Assembly (NCBI RefSeq): GCF_040438885.1
Contig: NZ_CP159218.1
Location: 3,596,001-3,660,000 of the forward strand
DNA from: Nakamurella sp. A5-74
Lineage (GTDB): Bacteria; Actinomycetota; Actinomycetes; Mycobacteriales; Nakamurellaceae
DNA length: 64,000 nt
Direction of reading: 5' to 3'
Made by a program: the position numbers and the translations under genes. The notes beneath the pieces are model-generated. The model was not told where the DNA came from and ran no database searches. It saw nothing but the letters and a program-made list of their open reading frames with translations. Positions 57,172 to 64,000 of the stretch are shown here, piece by piece. The stretch's first letter is position 1. The number at the start of each line of letters is the position of its first letter.

Positions 57172-58430
57172 CGCGTCCCCGCGCCGCTGGTCGCGGCCGG
57201 TCGCGCCGCCAGCAGCTCCGGGCGGAGCCGCGCCACCACGAGGAACACCAGGCACCACAGGACCGGCAGTCCGGACAGCAGCCGGATCCCGAGACCGGCG
57301 CTTGCATAGTCGGTGTCGGGGCTGAGGTACGTCCCCGGGTGCAGACACCAGACGATGACCCCGCTGATCACCAGGGCGAGCACCAGCCGGCGGTCGGCAG
57401 GCTGGCCCGTCGTCCGCCGGATCTCCAGGAAGCGCTGCACCAGGCAGGCCAGCGCGGGCATCACCCAGACCGCGTGGTGCATCCAGCTGACGGGGGCGAC
57501 GAGGATCCCGGCGAGTCCGGTGACGGCCAGCGTGGCAACCGGCGCCGATCGGGCCTCCGTCCTGACGACGGCGCCGAGAGCGAGCAGCACCACCACCACC
57601 GACACCACGGCCCACAGGATCGCCTGGACCAGCTGGTCGGGAATCACCCGGCTGATCCAGCCGCGCACCGACTGGTTCTGGATGTTGCTGACGTCGCCGA
57701 CGCGGGCGGTGTCCCACAGGTAGTCGGTGAAGAACCGCCAACTGGCGGACGGCAGCACCAGCGCGGCCAGAGAAGTGGCGACCGCCGCAGTACCGACAGC
57801 GACTGCCAGGGCTCGCCAGCGTCGGGTCGCCAGCAGCGGCAGCAGGAAGACGCCGGGGGTGATCTTGAGCGCCATGGCCAACCCGATCCCCATCCCGGTC
57901 CACCGCGGCCGGTGCACCGACACCCTCAGCAGGTCGACGGTGATCAGCGCCGCCAGCACCAGGTTGATCTGGCCCAGCGACAGGTTCTGCCGCCACGGTT
58001 CGAGAGTGAAGGCGAGCGGGGTGGCGACCAGGACAGCAGCGGCCAGTGACCTGCCCCTGATCAAAGCGGTGCGGGCGATCACCAGGGCAACGCACGCAGC
58101 TCCGCACACCACGATGAGCGCGAGCATGACGATCTGCAGCGCCGGGAACGTCATCCACCCGATCGGCCACAGCACGACGGCCGCGAACGGCGGATAGGTG
58201 AATCCCAGACTGCCCATCAGTGCGTCGGGCTGGCTGTAGGAATAGACGTCGTTGCCCCGGTGCCACCAGGCGATCGCATCGAAGTAGATCCGCAGATCGA
58301 ACTGGTGCAGCCAGGTCGAGGCGGTCAGAGCGACCAGCACGGACATCGCGCAGGCGGCGATGAACGCGACGACCAGCCGGCCAGGAGAGCGATACCAGAG
58401 CCTGGCAGTCGCGGCGTGCGGATCGATCAC
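57168..58430 (-). CDS. GT87-family polyprenol-phosphate-dependent mannosyltransferase, copy 1
   Basis: 420 aa, paralogue of the following gene: DLRIYFDAIAWWHRGNDVYSY, FTYPPFAAVVLWPIGWMTF, SLGQINLVLAALI and SWMHHAVWVMPAL match position for position. Around ten membrane helices. Tandem duplication of GT87 genes with four-base overlap suggests that they elongate the same glycan or act on related acceptors. GTG 58430 has CAGGAT six bases upstream, a weak leaderless-type -10. Confidence 0.85.
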   Translation of the reverse strand: MIDPHAATARLWYRSPGRLVVAFIAACAMSVLVALTASTWLHQFDLRIYFDAIAWWHRGNDVYSYSQPDALMGSLGFTYPPFAAVVLWPIGWMTFPALQIVMLALIVVCGAACVALVIARTALIRGRSLAAAVLVATPLAFTLEPWRQNLSLGQINLVLAALITVDLLRVSVHRPRWTGMGIGLAMALKITPGVFLLPLLATRRWRALAVAVGTAAVATSLAALVLPSASWRFFTDYLWDTARVGDVSNIQNQSVRGWISRVIPDQLVQAILWAVVSVVVVLLALGAVVRTEARSAPVATLAVTGLAGILVAPVSWMHHAVWVMPALACLVQRFLEIRRTTGQPADRRLVLALVISGVIVWCLHPGTYLSPDTDYASAGLGIRLLSGLPVLWCLVFLVVARLRPELLAARPAATSGAGTR

Positions 58431-58455
58431 GCCCTGATCCTGCCCCAGAGGTGGC

Positions 58456-59076
58456 CTACCTCGACGACCACTCGCTCTCCAGGACTCCGAAGATCAGCTC
58501 CGTCCCCCAGACCCCCTCGCGCACGTCGTTCTCCACCAGCCTGGCCTCCTGGCGCATCCCCAACCGGCGGCAGACCGCCGCCGAAGCGTTGTTCTCCTCG
58601 TCGAGCCGGGCGTACACGCGGTGGAAACCGTAGTGGCCGAAGGCGATGTCGATGACGGCCCTGGCGGCCTCCGTGGCGTACCCGCGGCCGGCGACCGAGG
58701 GGTGGAAGACATAGCCGACCTCGGCCTGCCGCGCCGGTCCGGAGGTCCACTTCAGGATCACCTCACCGATCACCCGGGTGGAGCCGCGCTGCTGGATGCC
58801 CAGCACCAGGGCGTCGCCCTCCCCGGAGAACCGCAGCGCAGACACCTTCGCGAGCACCTCGCGGGTCCGTTCCAGGGTCTGCGGATCCCGGTACAGATAC
58901 CGGGCGACGTCCGGCAGGCTCTGGTACGCGTGCACGTCGTCGAGATCGTCGATCAGCAAGCCCCGCATCGACAATCGCTCGGTGTGCAGCGGCAGTGGTG
59001 GCAGCGAGGTCGGTTGGGGTGGGGTGGGGACAGGATGAGCGATCTGCGCCGGTGACGCCGACTTGGTGGAGTCCAT
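58456..59076 (-). CDS. GNAT-family N-acetyltransferase (RimJ/RimL-like)
   Basis: 206 aa. LHTERLSMRGLLIDDLDDV is the usual N-terminal RimJ-type beginning and the acetyl-CoA loop is VAGRGYATEAARAVIDIAF. The substrate is unknown. ATG 59076 is fixed by TACCCT six bases upstream; ATG further upstream is not supported. The first 28 residues are a Pro/Ser linker. Confidence 0.87.
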   Translation of the reverse strand: MDSTKSASPAQIAHPVPTPPQPTSLPPLPLHTERLSMRGLLIDDLDDVHAYQSLPDVARYLYRDPQTLERTREVLAKVSALRFSGEGDALVLGIQQRGSTRVIGEVILKWTSGPARQAEVGYVFHPSVAGRGYATEAARAVIDIAFGHYGFHRVYARLDEENNASAAVCRRLGMRQEARLVENDVREGVWGTELIFGVLESEWSSR

Positions 59077-59082
59077 CCGAGC

Positions 59083-59088
59083 AGGGTA
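59083..59088 (-). promoter_or_regulatory. -10 element of leaderless GNAT gene
   Basis: TACCCT, six bases, ATG 59076, the same layout as dapE and dapD. Confidence 0.55.
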
Positions 59089-59177
59089 GTGATCTGCTCC
59101 CTGGTTGCTCATCGAGCGGCCTCCCGTCCCCTCGTGCCACCGCGGCTGATCGAACAAACGAAGTGCGACGAGATCTC

Positions 59178-59254
59178 CTCACAGAACACGTCGCCAGTGA
59201 TCAAAACCTGCCCTCCGCGGGGACTTCCTGATTGCTGCGGTCCACTTCTGTGAG
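59178..59254 (+). repeat. 77-bp palindromic element, left copy
   Basis: Ends in CTCACAGAA (59178-59186) and TTCTGTGAG (59246-59254), perfect inverted ends, with an inner GTCGCCAGTGATC half. It lies 98 bases upstream of the DUF559 gene. It matches the reverse complement of the element at 60212-60288 in length and in many internal positions. Degenerate relatives of the GAGCGACGAAGGAG repeat abut it on the left (about 59135-59177). Confidence 0.8.
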
Positions 59255-59352
59255 CGCAGCCTGGGAGTCGCGGTTGTCCACAGTCACTGAGTTCTCCACA
59301 TTCCGATCGACATGACCTCGCCACGTCGCGGAACCGGCCGATCCTGCTGTTC

Positions 59353-60207
59353 ATGCGACCTGCCGACTTCCTCACCGCGAACGGACCGATCATCGCCCGG
59401 CGCGACCACCCCGAGCACACCGCAGCGATCGGCTGGGCACTCCGCACCGGCCAGTTGGTGCGCACCCTGCCCGGCGTTCTACTGGTCCCGGAGATCGCCG
59501 ACGACCTGCGCTGGCGGATGGCTGCGGTCGCAGCCTGGGACTCGGACGCGGTGATCGTCGGCGAGGCTGCTGCCGAGGTCAGCTTCTGGCCGGAGCTGCG
59601 GGTCACCGAGATCGAGGTGGCTGCGCGAAGTGCGACCCGATCACCCGGATACCGCTTCAGCCGGCGGTCACTGCCGACCGACCTGATCGACGACTCACGG
59701 CGGGTTCGGCTCGCGGTTCCCGCTCTGGCGGCGCTGGATACGGTCGGGACCCAGGGCACCGACGCGATCGATCGAGCGCTTCGTTCCCGGCGCGTATCGC
59801 TGGACGACCTGTGGGCCGCGCTGCGCGCCACCCCGCACCGTGCCGGAAACCGAGAGAAGTGCCGGGCCCTTGTCCGGTCGCGTCACAAGCCGTGGTCCCA
59901 TGCCGAACGACTTGCCCATCAGCTGCTCGATGCGGCAGGCATCCGCTCCGGCTGGAAGGCCAACCACAAGGTCTGGGTGCAGGGTCAGCTCTACCGCATC
60001 GACATCGCCTTCCGCGGCCAACTGCTCGCCGTCGAGATCGACGGCCGACTGCACGAAGACGATCCGGACATCTTCGAGACCGATCGCACCCGGCAGAATG
60101 CGCTGATCAGAGCCGGGTGGCGGGTACTGCGCTTCACAATGGCGATGCTCACCAACAGCCCCACGTACTTCATCGCCGAGATCCGCGCCGCCCTGGCTGC
60201 TCGCTGA
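59353..60207 (+). CDS. DUF559 (Vsr/REase-like) nuclease-domain protein with AbiEi-like N-terminus
   Basis: 284 aa. The N-terminal ~75 residues (FLTANGPIIARRDHP to RTLPGVLLVPEI) resemble the winged-helix start of AbiEi-type proteins. The C-terminal ~110 residues are DUF559, an endonuclease-like domain: YRIDIAFRGQLLAVEIDGR gives the Asp and Glu-x-Asp acids of a PD-(D/E)xK core, followed by DRTRQNALIRAGWRVLRFT. The cellular role is unknown. It is bracketed by two inverted 77-bp palindromes, the right one 4 bases after the stop. Confidence 0.82.
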   Translation: MRPADFLTANGPIIARRDHPEHTAAIGWALRTGQLVRTLPGVLLVPEIADDLRWRMAAVAAWDSDAVIVGEAAAEVSFWPELRVTEIEVAARSATRSPGYRFSRRSLPTDLIDDSRRVRLAVPALAALDTVGTQGTDAIDRALRSRRVSLDDLWAALRATPHRAGNREKCRALVRSRHKPWSHAERLAHQLLDAAGIRSGWKANHKVWVQGQLYRIDIAFRGQLLAVEIDGRLHEDDPDIFETDRTRQNALIRAGWRVLRFTMAMLTNSPTYFIAEIRAALAAR

Positions 60208-60211
60208 ACTG

Positions 60212-60288
60212 CTCACAGAACTGGTCCTCAGTGACCGATATTCGGCTCCCAGGGGCGGATTTCGATCACTGGCGACCGCTTCTGTGAG
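60212..60288 (-). repeat. 77-bp palindromic element, right copy (inverted)
   Basis: Ends CTCACAGAA (60212-60220) and TTCTGTGAG (60280-60288), exactly the length of the left copy. Its reverse complement shares GTCGCCAGTGATC and flanking GAGATC with the left copy. Internally it is an imperfect palindrome (CAGTGA vs TCACTG). It begins 4 bases after the DUF559 stop. Confidence 0.8.
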
Positions 60289-60311
60289 CGGATCTCCTAG
60301 TCTCTGCAGTC

Positions 60312-60938
60312 GTGGAACCGAGCGCGCTGGTCTGGTACGTGAGCTACGGCTCCAACCTGTCTCGCGCCCGCTTCCTGGCCTATCTGCAGGGCGGCCGGAT
60401 CGCCGGCTCGGCCCGGGAGTATGCGGGGGCGTTCGATCGCACGGAACCGCTCGACGACGCGGCGGTCGAACTGCCCGGCCGCATCTACTTTGCGGGCGAG
60501 TCGAAGACCTGGGGCGGCGGGATGGCCTTCTACGACCACGACGAGCACGGACCGACGCCCGCGCGGGCGTACCTGATCACCGCTGCCCAGTTCGCGGACG
60601 TCGCCGCGCAGGAGATGCACCGCCTGCCGGATCCGGCGGATCCGTTGCAGCGCATCGTCATCGACGAGTTCGAAGGCGGGCGGCACACAGCAGGCCCCGG
60701 CCGGTACGAGACGTTGATCGAGGTGGGCGTCCGCGATGGGGTCCGGATGCTGACGTTCACCTCCCCGCACGGCGCGGGCGCGGTGTCGCACACCGCACCG
60801 TCGGCCACCTATCGGGCGCTCATCGCCGCCGGCCTCGCCGAATCGCACCACTGGGATCCGGCCCGGATCGACAGCTACTTCTTCCGGATCACGTCGCCCG
60901 TCACCGGTCCGTCCCACGACCAGCGCGGGATCGACTGA
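60312..60938 (+). CDS. Gamma-glutamylcyclotransferase-fold protein
   Basis: 208 aa. VWYVSYGSNLSRARFLAYL carries the YGSNL signature of the GGCT (cyclotransferase/AIG2-like) fold. Later segments (RIYFAGESKTWGGGMAFYD, RAYLITAAQFADVAAQE) fit the actinobacterial long form. The substrate is not known. It starts at GTG 60312. TAGTCT lies eight bases upstream, a looser leaderless spacing. The 3' end overlaps a frameshifted gene on the other strand by 64 bases. Confidence 0.82.
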   Translation: MEPSALVWYVSYGSNLSRARFLAYLQGGRIAGSAREYAGAFDRTEPLDDAAVELPGRIYFAGESKTWGGGMAFYDHDEHGPTPARAYLITAAQFADVAAQEMHRLPDPADPLQRIVIDEFEGGRHTAGPGRYETLIEVGVRDGVRMLTFTSPHGAGAVSHTAPSATYRALIAAGLAESHHWDPARIDSYFFRITSPVTGPSHDQRGID

Positions 60939-61256
60939 CCGGGCGCCACCTCGTCCGGACTGCGGTGATGAGCAGCCATCCGCACATTGGCCCACCGGAA
61001 GTAGGCGCTCAGAGTGTCCCCCAGCGAGGTCCCGACAGGCGAGCCCACGTCGGCCAACGCAGCATCGAAGGCGTCGTCGGCGCGCCGGTCCATCTCGACG
61101 TGCTCGCCGTTGCCGGCGTGCATCCGCAACACGGCCGTCTCGTCCCCGTGTTGGCGTGAGCAGGGTGAAGCCCATGACCGGGGGCACCTCCCGGCTGATC
61201 TGCACCAGCGCCGGTTTGGTGATCCGGTGTTCGAAGGGATCGTCATCCAGTCCCAT
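60875..61256 (-). pseudogene. Hypothetical protein gene broken by a +1 frameshift
   Basis: Reading from ATG 61256, GLDDDPFEHRITKPALVQIS and PPVMGFTLLTP are followed by nonsense. Removing one T at 61151/61152 joins LLTP to HGDETAVLRMHAGNGEHVEM and an open frame to 60875. The joined protein would be about 126 aa, of unknown family. A sequencing error or real decay would look the same. It follows another hypothetical gene on the same strand. Confidence 0.55.
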
Positions 61257-61290
61257 GTGTTGTCGCCACCCGTCGATCGAGTCCGCACGA

Positions 61291-61617
61291 TCAACCCTGC
61301 TCCCGGCCCGGCAGCGGTCCGCCGTCGAGGAACGCCCGATATTCGTCCTGGACATCATCGTCGACCTCTGGAGATCCGGGACCGTATCGCAGATCGGAGC
61401 GATCACGTTTCGGGCCGGACAACCAGAAGAGCTCGTCCGTCCCGACGTCGATGAAGTTGCCATCGCCTGCACCCCCGGGCGGCAATCGCCGGAGCTCACG
61501 GCCGTGGAACCGGGCAGTCTTCCAGGAACGATTGAAGTCGACCCAGCAGATCCACGAGGGACCGCGGTCGGTGTCGAAGCCGGTCTTGAGCTGCACGAAC
61601 ATCACCCGTCTGGTCAT
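61291..61617 (-). CDS. Hypothetical protein, 108 aa
   Basis: Starts at ATG 61617, 8 bases after the TetR gene on the same strand. MFVQLKTGFDTDRGPSWICWVDFNRSW and the aromatic/charged remainder (FIDVGTDELFWLSGPKRDRSDLRYG) look like a small folded cytosolic protein. No family recognised and no membrane helix. Probably co-transcribed with the TetR regulator. Confidence 0.6.
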   Translation of the reverse strand: MTRRVMFVQLKTGFDTDRGPSWICWVDFNRSWKTARFHGRELRRLPPGGAGDGNFIDVGTDELFWLSGPKRDRSDLRYGPGSPEVDDDVQDEYRAFLDGGPLPGREQG

Positions 61618-61625
61618 GTCGCGCC

Positions 61626-62204
61626 TCACCCGAGAGCCGCGGTCGCTGCCCGCAGCTCCTGCAACGCGGCCAGGGCATGCGGTGCGAGGTCGCCGGCCTC
61701 CTCGGCCGAACTCTGCGCCCACCGTTCATAACCTCGCTTGAACGCCAGCACCCCCAGCTCGGCGGCGAGCTGAGCGGTGGCATCGGCGATGCCCCTGCCG
61801 ACGAGCGCCTCGCGCATCGCGACGGCCATGCCGACGCTCTTGAGCGCGTCACGCTCCTGCAGCTCGGTGCTGGCCGCCACGGCCGCAGCCAGACGCGGAC
61901 CGAGGTCGTGATTGGCCGGACCCAGCTCGCTCGATGCCCGCTCCAGACCTCGGGCGACGGCCTCGAGCGGAGTGGCAGTGGCCGGAGCCTCGGTGATCCC
62001 GTCAGCGAGCAACCGGCTGAGCGTCTGCTGACCCGCGACCAGCAGTTCTCGCTTGTCGCTGAAGTGCCGGAAGAACGTGCTCTTGGTGACGCCTGCGCGC
62101 TGGGCGATCTGCGCGACGGTCGTCGAGTCGTATCCATGCTCGGTGAACAGGTCGACCGCCGCGAGCACCAGCCGCCCTCTCGCATCCGCCTGCCATCGCG
62201 CCAT
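61626..62204 (-). CDS. TetR/AcrR family regulator
   Basis: 192 aa. The HTH is in TVAQIAQRAGVTKSTFFRHF. The C-terminal domain is of the common TetR_C type with no assignable ligand. TAGGAT lies six bases before ATG 62204, so the transcript is leaderless. Two GGGAC/GTCCC palindromes lie in the divergent gap to the epimerase gene, its likely target. Confidence 0.9.
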   Translation of the reverse strand: MARWQADARGRLVLAAVDLFTEHGYDSTTVAQIAQRAGVTKSTFFRHFSDKRELLVAGQQTLSRLLADGITEAPATATPLEAVARGLERASSELGPANHDLGPRLAAAVAASTELQERDALKSVGMAVAMREALVGRGIADATAQLAAELGVLAFKRGYERWAQSSAEEAGDLAPHALAALQELRAATAALG

Positions 62205-62221
62205 GGCACCATCCTAGTGAT

Positions 62222-62271
62222 GGGACACTTGTCCCGTACAGCTGCTACGGTGATGGGACAACAGTCCCATC
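62222..62271. promoter_or_regulatory. Two GGGAC-N4-GTCCC operators
   Basis: GGGAC-ACTT-GTCCC at 62222-62235 and GATGGGAC-AACA-GTCCCATC at 62252-62271 (8-bp arms). They are 30 bases apart centre to centre, in the 86-base divergent gap. The TetR -10 (62211-62216) is adjacent and TACGGT (62246-62251) is a plausible epimerase -10, so binding would block both promoters. Confidence 0.72.
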
Positions 62272-62290
62272 ACACCACTCGGAGCACCCC

Positions 62291-63172
62291 ATGCATGTCT
62301 TCGTCACCGGCGGCACCGGCACCATCGGCTCGGCAGTCGTCGCCGAACTGCTCGACCACGACCACACCGTGCTGGCCCTGGCCCGTTCCGACGAGGGAGA
62401 AAGCACGCTGCTCGACGCAGGGGCACTGGTGCTCCGCGGCGGCCTGGCCGATCTCGACGTCCTCCGGCAGGGAGCCCAGCAGAGCGACGGGGTGATCAGC
62501 TTGGCCTTCGGGCGCGACTACGGCACTCCCGAAGCGGTGGTGGCGTCCATCGCCGAGGAGAGCGCGGCGATGGACGCCCTGGGTGAGGCATTGATCGGTA
62601 CCGACCGGCCGATCGTCACCGTCTCGGGAACCCCGTGGATTCCGGGTCGCGCTTCGACCGAAGCCGACCCGCTCCCGTTGGACGGACCGGTCGGCGGGCG
62701 TGGTCGATCGGTGAACGCGCTGCTCGCGCTGGCCGATCGAGGCGTGCGAGCGACCGCGATCAGGCTGCCGCGCACCGTGCACGACAACGGTGACGGCGGG
62801 TTCGCCGGAATGCTCACCGCGCAGGCTCGACGCACCGGAGTCTCCGGCTGTCCGGGTGACGGCACCCAGCGCTGGCCGGCGGTCCATGCTCGGGACGCGG
62901 CGGCACTGTTCCGGATCGCGCTGGAATCCGCGCCGGCCGGCACCTGCTGGCATGCGGTGGCCGACGAAGGCGATGCCGTCAAGGACATCGCAGAGGTCAT
63001 CGGTCGACGGCTCGGGCTGCCGGTGCGGTCGATGCCTGAGGAGAGCTTCGGGCCGTTCGGCGCGATCTTCGCGATGGACCAACCGGCCTCCAGTGCGCAC
63101 ACCCGTGAGGCCCTGGGCTGGACGCCGATCCACCCGTCGCTGTTGGACGATCTGGAGAACGTCGAGCGCTGA
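62291..63172 (+). CDS. NAD(P)-dependent epimerase/dehydratase-like (extended SDR)
   Basis: 293 aa. FVTGGTGTIGSAVVAEL is the Rossmann nucleotide-binding loop. The canonical YxxxK of classical SDRs is not clearly present, so it belongs to the atypical/NmrA-like side of the family. GGAG six bases before ATG 62291. Probably repressed by the divergent TetR. The substrate cannot be told. Confidence 0.88.
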   Translation: MHVFVTGGTGTIGSAVVAELLDHDHTVLALARSDEGESTLLDAGALVLRGGLADLDVLRQGAQQSDGVISLAFGRDYGTPEAVVASIAEESAAMDALGEALIGTDRPIVTVSGTPWIPGRASTEADPLPLDGPVGGRGRSVNALLALADRGVRATAIRLPRTVHDNGDGGFAGMLTAQARRTGVSGCPGDGTQRWPAVHARDAAALFRIALESAPAGTCWHAVADEGDAVKDIAEVIGRRLGLPVRSMPEESFGPFGAIFAMDQPASSAHTREALGWTPIHPSLLDDLENVER

Positions 63173-63191
63173 CCGCCGGTGTCGTCCCGAC

Positions 63192-63207
63192 CCGCTTCCG
63201 GAAGCGG
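63192..63207. terminator. CCGCTTCC/GGAAGCGG palindrome between convergent genes
   Basis: A 16-bp perfect dyad 20 bases after the epimerase stop and 35 bases before the vapC stop. It has no loop or T-tract of its own, so a terminator role is a positional guess. Confidence 0.35.
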
Positions 63208-63241
63208 AGGCAAGCCCGCGACTGTTGCTGACGCAATGCCG

Positions 63242-63640
63242 TCAAAGCGGCGGCACCAGCAGGGTGAGCGTCGGTCGCACGCGGGTGAGGCCCTCGTCGA
63301 GCGTCGCCAGCAGCGCGTCGTCGTGGGTCGCAGTCAGTGCCGCGAGATAGCCGTCGGTCACTTGGCGATGGCCACGGACGTGACCGATGTCAGCGTCTGT
63401 GAACGACAGATCATCGGCCCAGAATTCGCACCTCGGCTCGGCGCGCAGCGCGCGCAGTACCTGTTGCGCGGCAGCTGCCGTCTCTCCCACGCGCACCAGG
63501 AACCGGACCAACGAGCCCTCGACGATCGGGCAGACAGCCACTCGATCGATCGTCGACAGCCAGGACGACACCCGCGCGTGATGTTCGTGTTCGGCGATGC
63601 TCATCGCAATCAGGACATTTGCGTCGAGCAGGTGGATCAT
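63242..63640 (-). CDS. vapC: PIN-domain ribonuclease toxin
   Basis: 132 aa. The PIN acid residues are D6 (LLDANVLIA), E41 (VCPIVEGSLVRF) and the later aspartates around VTDGYLAALTATHDD. VapC toxins cleave tRNA or rRNA when free of antitoxin. The start shares one base (TGATG) with the stop of the antitoxin, ensuring coupled translation. Target unknown. Confidence 0.9.
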   Translation of the reverse strand: MIHLLDANVLIAMSIAEHEHHARVSSWLSTIDRVAVCPIVEGSLVRFLVRVGETAAAAQQVLRALRAEPRCEFWADDLSFTDADIGHVRGHRQVTDGYLAALTATHDDALLATLDEGLTRVRPTLTLLVPPL

Positions 63641-63870
63641 CAGTCCTCGTCGAGGGCATGGGCGACCTCGTCCGACGTGACCCGGCGCCCGACGCTGATG
63701 ACCGGGAAGCCGGATACGGAATCGGTGCGGACGACAACCGGCTCGTCCAGCTCGCTCAGGCCGCGGGCGGCCAGTTCGGCCAATGTGGTCGACAACGATT
63801 GACCCCGGAGCCTCGCCAACTCCAAAGCGCGCCGATGCAGTGCAGGCGGCAGATCAACAGTGGTTCTCAT
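63640..63870 (-). CDS. vapB: Ribbon-helix-helix antitoxin
   Basis: 76 aa from ATG 63870. RTTVDLPPALHRRALELARLRGQSLSTTLAELA is an RHH DNA-binding fold (residues 2-34), and the C-terminal tail wraps the toxin. TACGAT six bases before the ATG marks a leaderless promoter. TGCATC direct repeats overlap it, as expected for autorepression by the VapBC complex. Confidence 0.88.
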   Translation of the reverse strand: MRTTVDLPPALHRRALELARLRGQSLSTTLAELAARGLSELDEPVVVRTDSVSGFPVISVGRRVTSDEVAHALDED

Positions 63871-63873
63871 CAC

Positions 63874-63902
63874 TGCATCGTAGCTGCATCACTGGCGATG
63901 CA
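63874..63902 (-). promoter_or_regulatory. vapBC promoter and TGCATC repeats
   Basis: On the plus strand TGCATC occurs at 63874-63879 and 63885-63890, with GATGCA inverted at 63897-63902. The -10 TACGAT (63877-63882 on the minus strand) is inside this cluster. Binding of the RHH antitoxin is inferred. Confidence 0.45.
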
Positions 63903-63927
63903 GACAGCTCTCCACTGCGGAACGCGC

Positions 63928-64000
63928 TCAGACGTTGAAGCGGAACTCGACCACGTCGCCGTCGTGCATGAGGTAGTCCTTGCCCTCGATGCGCACCTTG
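63928..64000 (-). CDS. ychF: GTP/ATP-binding protein YchF, C-terminal end (cut by window edge)
   Basis: The last 23 codons are visible. KVRIEGKDYLMHDGDVVEFR followed by FNV and a stop closely matches the universal C-terminus of YchF (GKDYxxxDGDVxxFRFNV), in the TGS-like domain. YchF is an ATPase linked to translation and oxidative stress. Everything upstream of base 64000 is missing. Confidence 0.85.
   Translation of the reverse strand, partial: KVRIEGKDYLMHDGDVVEFRFNV

Noticed and set aside
60297-61499. 400-aa minus-strand frame across the GGCT gene
   Set aside because: Only a short inner part (61151-61256) looks coding. The rest is antisense to the GGCT gene or out of frame, so a frameshifted shorter gene was annotated instead.

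Overview
The window reads as chromosomal DNA of a high-GC actinobacterium. It carries a BldD with an intact c-di-GMP signature, an actinobacterial-type DapD, a mycoredoxin-like glutaredoxin, a 7Fe ferredoxin next to DapC, GT87 polyprenol-type glycosyltransferases and many leaderless genes. The gene order aroC-aroK-aroB-aroQ ... pepQ-efp-nusB-bldD-pyrR-pyrB-pyrC-carA-carB-pyrD-pyrF is the conserved actinobacterial arrangement. A Nakamurella/Frankiales-like host is my inference, not a demonstrated identity. No tRNA, rRNA, insertion sequence, prophage or CRISPR array was seen.

Layout. 1-2844 (minus): a small operon of a TIGR04222-type membrane protein with a six-fold Cys-Gly tail, a DUF692 (MNIO) enzyme, a sulfite-oxidase-like molybdopterin protein and the start of an FNR-type reductase. 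3086-12825 (minus): the complete UMP pathway, almost every junction a 4-base ATGA overlap, headed by pyrR with a PyrR-binding RNA loop just upstream of its Shine-Dalgarno. carB carries five in-frame 42-bp palindromic repeats. 13015-18088: bldD, a WYL regulator with a hypothetical partner, a DinB-like protein, then nusB, efp and pepQ. 18140-20206 (plus): small membrane protein, nitroreductase, DUF3626 protein. 20226-23636 (minus): chorismate genes aroC-aroK-aroB-aroQ. 23791-35735: ZIP-type transporter, LOG-family protein, TetR/quinone reductase pair, DAP/lysine genes (dapE, dapD, dapC), mycoredoxin, two further regulators with strong operators, an SNF2-SWIM pair and fdxA.

35713-45565 (minus) is a peptide ABC transporter (two-domain ATPase, permeases, binding proteins) split by an opposing PH-domain-like gene. 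45718-50705 holds typA and a glutamine-type amino-acid ABC operon. 50897-55930 is a NUDIX protein and a thiamine ABC operon (binding protein, fused permease, ATPase) under a TPP riboswitch. 55942-59076 has two overlapping GT87 glycosyltransferases and a GNAT enzyme. 59178-60288 is a DUF559 nuclease gene bracketed by two inverted 77-bp palindromic elements. The end holds a GGCT-fold protein, a frameshifted gene, a TetR/epimerase divergon, a VapBC module and the 3' end of ychF.

Themes. Ten genes show TANNNT exactly six bases before the start codon, indicating leaderless transcripts. Several divergent pairs carry clear operator palindromes. The most unusual items are the MNIO/Cys-Gly membrane protein pair, the palindromic repeat array inside carB, and the palindrome-bracketed DUF559 cassette.
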